The notes beneath the pieces were generated by a model, which was not told the DNA's origin, searched no databases, and was given only the letters and a program-made list of their open reading frames with translations. Positions 8,201 to 8,465 of a stretch of DNA of 8,465 nucleotides are shown here, one piece after another. The DNA is from CAZNXE01 sp964576465. Its GTDB lineage: Bacteria; Planctomycetota; Planctomycetia; Pirellulales; JAEUIK01. Position 1 is the stretch's first letter, and each line of letters begins with the position of its first letter. A program made the translations under genes and the position numbers. The stretch covers positions 1 to 8,465 of the forward strand of contig CAZNXE010000258.1 of the NCBI GenBank assembly GCA_964576465.1, read 5' to 3'.

Positions 8201-8465
8201 CGTCGGCGCGTCTCGCTACCAGCCTATCCGTTCGAGCGACGCCGCTTCGGTCGCACGTTGAATGTGGCTCGAAAAACAACGCCCGACGTGTCGGGGGAAC
8301 CAACGAAGGCTCTCGCCGCCCAAACCAAGCCGGTGGTCGAATCACTTGAGGGTTCCGACCAAGTTGATCCGGCGCCTTGGTTCCGCCGTCCGGAATGGGT
8401 TGAGGAGCCGGCGGCGAAGACCGATCGTCTTTCACCCATTCTCCGCGAAGCCGGAACTTGGCTGG
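1442..8465 (+). CDS. Type I polyketide synthase: (DH)-KR-cMT-ACP-KS-AT-..., 3' partial
   Basis: Giant multidomain enzyme, 2341 codons visible with no in-frame stop, running off the right edge. ATG 1442 is the only start after the in-frame stop at 1397-1399. Domains in order: dehydratase lacking its N-terminal edge (residues 1-283), ketoreductase structural half (~315-545) and catalytic half (~552-810), C-methyltransferase (~820-1182), ACP (~1233-1310, carrier Ser1270), hydrophilic linker (~1311-1400), ketosynthase (~1401-1812, Cys1558, His1693, His1733), malonyl-type acyltransferase (~1919-2210, Ser2010, His2115) and post-AT linker (LPAYPFERRRFG). A start of a further processing domain follows (PWFRRPEW, ~8377). 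No enoylreductase is seen. The first half completes the module begun in the preceding gene; the KS-AT begins the next. DH lacks its Asp and KR its Tyr, while cMT, ACP, KS and AT keep their catalytic residues. The PKS call is secure. The protein starting inside a DH fold is the odd point. Confidence 0.96.
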   Translation, partial: MPAYQKRFQEDSELLLAQHRLAGAANLPGLAYLEIACAAVGELPEAAAQAVRLFGFTWFEPVFVSSGGALLTRQVVEEGPEGYRFLSMAAGLDPQGNRGTWKPQARGRLELTGVALAEGIDVDTLTRRCTRSIDSDSFYATLQTQGIAEAGIYRTLRDLVVGDGEAVGRLSSLDEDASDVWMLPPAMLQGAMNVLRAALASRSGEVVCADALWPVRLENAVVHRRLPVDVRCFARVTSSENESVGDIVFANLDGEVLVELRGLELGPCPTVPDDILRGDAEDSITQIPREDSNETLEVASGEGESLHAPEAATVDWFCEAIWLEDHANATRMMPSGAWIVLADGDGIGEGFIEALAEEGQAAVRVRIGERYRRETDVRYEVDPGNAADFNKLLRDVRHDHGPLAGVVHLWNCELGEIARPDHATLSRCMPQHLHSLLYVTQALAEADQNEVELWVVSTDGQAVGDNPGRMAPWHASARAFARVAPLELSHVESRSVDFDGSESASSIATMLLAEIQSTSGTNEVAYRNGQRFTPQLARLDFEAEARCSLPRRKGGVYLIVGGHGGVGLELARYLATWGDTKLVLVNRSSIDSAAGSSAQDVEPQDAEKLRLRREAVRSLEAAGAEVLSLAADVADHDAMRDVVAEARRRFGAIHGLIHCAGVLRDRSLPMLDTETLDEVLRAKVQGTWVLDELFLNEPLDFFVLCSSMASVLTGPGQTNHAAANLFQDAVAHDRRGRGFCATAINWGFWSDTGVVAQPRYRQSLAQKGVGRISNAEGRVAFETALTLTKPQFAIASLDSETFAIGQSSSTRCWGRVRNASFSAACELLEPLRQRIEPYRGLDELLDPLCASYVVQAFGELELLTQGNPSRSFAEMAEKAGVVRAQREVFAEFARILIEDSYLIAKGDDRFVVAADWHEQDSVGLAQQIRDRYPQALDMLQLLMRCGERLADVLRGRQDPVELLFPGGSINETARVYEGTPTAVYMNQLAGNVTAALNRSSTGDAPLRVLEIGAGTGATSAEILPTLDAERCEYCYTDISPAFLRRAESKFAAHRFINYQVFDVERSADSQGFELGHYDLVVAANVLHATRRIDETLRHVRSLLKPGGLLILVETTAPGRFGTLTFGLTEGWWRFADRTLRKTSPLLSVEDWTAQLRDHGFIRTLALPDVQMLQHDLGHTLLVAQASEKSDRSARGDDASIAADQQVAVESCQEESSTTQAALEPQPPVVGHSDLLQRAESLVREMFARVLRMPGESLDAEATFQEVGVDSLLALEAVGELKQQFGIDSLGPPTLFEFPTVPELAAHLVESHPDAVRQALARHSAEVTGLKFTPIARTSIARTDEEGGESEGRIHAPDDQSQPKSDDTEVTHGVREKTAEVTREPTRTHASVAQTGDVRSDDIAIVGYALRVPGAETAEVFWQQLCRGADSIGPMPSSRRGDDAGDQPSQLGGYLNEIDRFDSLFFRISPAEADRMEPRQALFLETAYLAIEQAGYAGGQLSRESTGVFVGAGAQLLLGTAAAEVDEHWATGITPSVLASRVCYFLDLKGPCLTVDTACSSSLVALHLAVQSLRRGECRFALAGGVHLNQQPLNFAAFEQMGALAGDRRCKAFDERADGFVPGEGVGAVLLRPLAEAVQAGDTIHAVIKGTAINNDGRSNGLTAPNPAAQRDVILAAWRDAAIDPVTLGYVEAHGTGTALGDPIEVRGLSEAFRRHTERRQFCRIGSVKSNIGHLEPAAGMASLVKVLLCLKHELLPPSLHLVAPNRHINFEQSPLVLGDRLVAWRSEGTPRRGAVSAFGISGTNAHVVLEEAPAESQPASSIERPGHVLTLSARTEPALAALVERFADDLATRDDRELADVCYTANTGRPHLAHRVAVCASNVADMRAGLTEARGGDVRRGRHVFQGDVQSAKQAKVAMLFSGQGAVFSDAPRRLYDTQPVFRQAIDRCAELLKSELDVPLGDLLLGSSSNQAVLQQTQYAQPALFCFEYALFQLWHDWGIEPVAVMGHSVGEWVAACVADVVSLEEALRLVARRGRLMGALPAGGAMAAVFAPHQEVDAWLQRLGETTVLAIAAINSPRNTVVSGDAAAVDRLVDRLAAEGIEGQRLPVSHAFHSHLIDPMLPPWEAELQRTRFEKPQIAMVSNVTGEYFPGDVVPDAGYWRQHARQPVRFSTGVQTLLDSGINTFLEIGPGRTLTNLATQSLPDDAMSDSPLLLSSMLPGSDAWQGLTAALAQLEVRGVRIDWEAFDRGYQRRRVSLPAYPFERRRFGRTLNVARKTTPDVSGEPTKALAAQTKPVVESLEGSDQVDPAPWFRRPEWVEEPAAKTDRLSPILREAGTWL
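2385..3075 (+). other. Domain: ketoreductase structural subdomain
   Basis: Residues ~315-545. It begins with an aromatic entry (DWFCEAIWLE), followed by a Rossmann-like half with GAWIVLADGDGIGEG, a YEVDP strand-turn, GVVHLWN, a helix LHSLLYVTQAL, and ELWVVSTDGQAVGD. This is the truncated, non-catalytic half that precedes the NADPH-binding half in PKS ketoreductases. There is no enoylreductase between the two halves. Confidence 0.85.
3095..3870 (+). other. Domain: ketoreductase catalytic half with the active-site Tyr replaced
   Basis: Residues ~552-810. The NADPH loop is YLIVGGHGGVG (3110-3142). Lys683 (AKVQGTW), Ser707 (CSSMAS) and Asn724 are in the expected places for the short-chain dehydrogenase active site. 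The catalytic Tyr in the usual GQxNYAAAN motif is His720 (CAT 3599-3601, in GQTNHAAAN). Tyr TAT would be one transition away. The stereochemistry region reads HCAGVLRDRS, which keeps the second Asp of the LDD motif associated with B-type reduction, but without Tyr reduction of the beta-keto group is not expected. The rest of the fold is complete through NWGFWSDTG. Confidence 0.87.
3900..4985 (+). other. Domain: SAM-dependent C-methyltransferase (cMT)
   Basis: Residues ~820-1182. It adds a methyl group to the alpha carbon of the ACP-bound beta-ketoacyl chain. Evidence: the SAM-binding loop VLEIGAGTGATS (Glu1010), the acidic segment YCYTDISPAFLRRAESKF, YDLVVAANVLHATR with His1087 (4700-4702), LKPGGLLILVE with Glu1113 (4778-4780), and the cMT signature FGLTEGWWRF. 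The His and Glu are 26 residues apart, the arrangement I recall for the catalytic dyad of the structurally studied CurJ cMT. All expected residues are present, so this domain is predicted active, unlike its neighbours. It sits after KR, the order seen in trans-AT modules. Confidence 0.9.
5138..5372 (+). other. Domain: acyl carrier protein (ACP)
   Basis: Residues ~1233-1310. A helix with LVREMFARVLRM is followed by FQEVGVDSLLALEAVGEL, where Ser1270 (TCA 5249-5251) is the phosphopantetheine attachment site, and by LFEFPTVPELAAHLVES. A single ACP serves the module. A ~45-residue Gln/Ser/Glu-rich linker (from about 4990) separates it from the cMT. Confidence 0.92.
5373..5641 (+). other. Hydrophilic inter-module linker
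   Basis: About 90 residues with no recognisable fold join the ACP to the next KS, still in frame. The stretch is rich in Glu, Asp, Thr, Arg and Ser (for example RTDEEGGESEGR and REKTAEVTREPTRT) and is longer than the usual short ACP-KS linker. It looks like a flexible tether. I see no docking-domain signature or tandem repeat in it. Confidence 0.7.
5642..6877 (+). other. Domain: ketosynthase (KS), catalytically complete
   Basis: Residues ~1401-1812. It catalyses chain elongation by decarboxylative condensation. It opens with DDIAIVGYALRVPGAET; the nucleophile is in VDTACSSSL (Cys1558, TGT 6113-6115); the two His are in EAHGTGT (His1693) and NIGHLEPAAG (His1733); it closes with GISGTNAHVVLEEAP. 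Two N-terminal regions are shorter than usual: the stretch before GGYLNEIDRFD and the one after STGVFVGAG. It should accept the methylated product of the preceding module. Confidence 0.94.
7196..8070 (+). other. Domain: acyltransferase (AT), active, malonyl-type
   Basis: Residues ~1919-2210. It loads the extender unit on an ACP. It has LFSGQGAVF (Gln kept; the usual second Gln of GQGxQ is absent), TQYAQPALF, GHSVGEW with Ser2010 (AGC 7469-7471), the RRGRLM Arg motif, and VSHAFHSHL with His2115 (CAC 7784-7786). HAFH is the motif typical of malonyl-CoA selection; methylmalonyl ATs usually have YASH. The domain ends near FLEIGPGRTL. It is the only intact AT visible and could in principle serve the upstream module whose own AT is dead. 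Confidence 0.92.
8216..8465 (+). other. Post-AT linker and probable start of the next processing domain
   Basis: LPAYPFERRRFG (8216-8251) matches the post-AT linker of the upstream gene (LPVYPFQRQRFW). It is followed by a Pro/Thr/Lys-rich spacer and PWFRRPEWVEEPA (~8377-8415). No HPLLG is seen here, so there is no sign of a dehydratase. The aromatic entry resembles the one at 2385 that opens the ketoreductase structural half, so a KR is likely to follow. This rests on about 25 residues. Confidence 0.5.

Overview
The window is wall-to-wall coding sequence for a modular type I polyketide synthase (PKS), all on the + strand. Two genes are visible and both run off the window. Gene A enters from the left and ends at 1427. 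Gene B starts at 1442 and is still open at 8465, with 2341 codons visible. Only 14 bases separate them and they lie in different reading frames. No RNA gene, mobile element, CRISPR array or terminator is visible. The host cannot be named from this window. Codon use is moderately GC-rich with many TTG, GTT and GAT codons, so third-position GC is well below that of streptomycetes or myxobacteria. A planctomycete-like or other non-actinobacterial Gram-negative producer is my best guess, with low confidence.

Layout. Gene A (1-1427) shows the end of a KS-to-AT linker, an acyltransferase-like domain that lacks its catalytic residues (AT0), a post-AT linker, and the first ~26 residues of a dehydratase (HPLLG motif), where the gene stops. 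Gene B (1442 onward) starts inside the same dehydratase fold, with its catalytic His at residue 19. It continues as dehydratase remainder, ketoreductase (structural plus catalytic half), C-methyltransferase, ACP, a ~90-residue hydrophilic linker, KS, malonyl-type AT, post-AT linker, and probably the first residues of another processing domain.

How it fits together. One module appears to be split between two proteins inside its DH domain. In that module AT, DH and KR each lack one or more key catalytic residues (AT Ser to Gly and His to Asn; DH Asp to Gln; KR Tyr to His), while the C-methyltransferase and ACP look intact. The simplest prediction is a module that extends with a unit loaded by an AT outside itself, methylates the alpha carbon, and leaves the beta-keto group. 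The next KS-AT, which has all its catalytic residues, would take over that chain. The KR-cMT-ACP order is characteristic of trans-AT PKS modules rather than cis-AT ones, where cMT normally precedes KR. The assembly line therefore looks like a hybrid or an intermediate between the two architectures. Decay towards a pseudogene is the main alternative.
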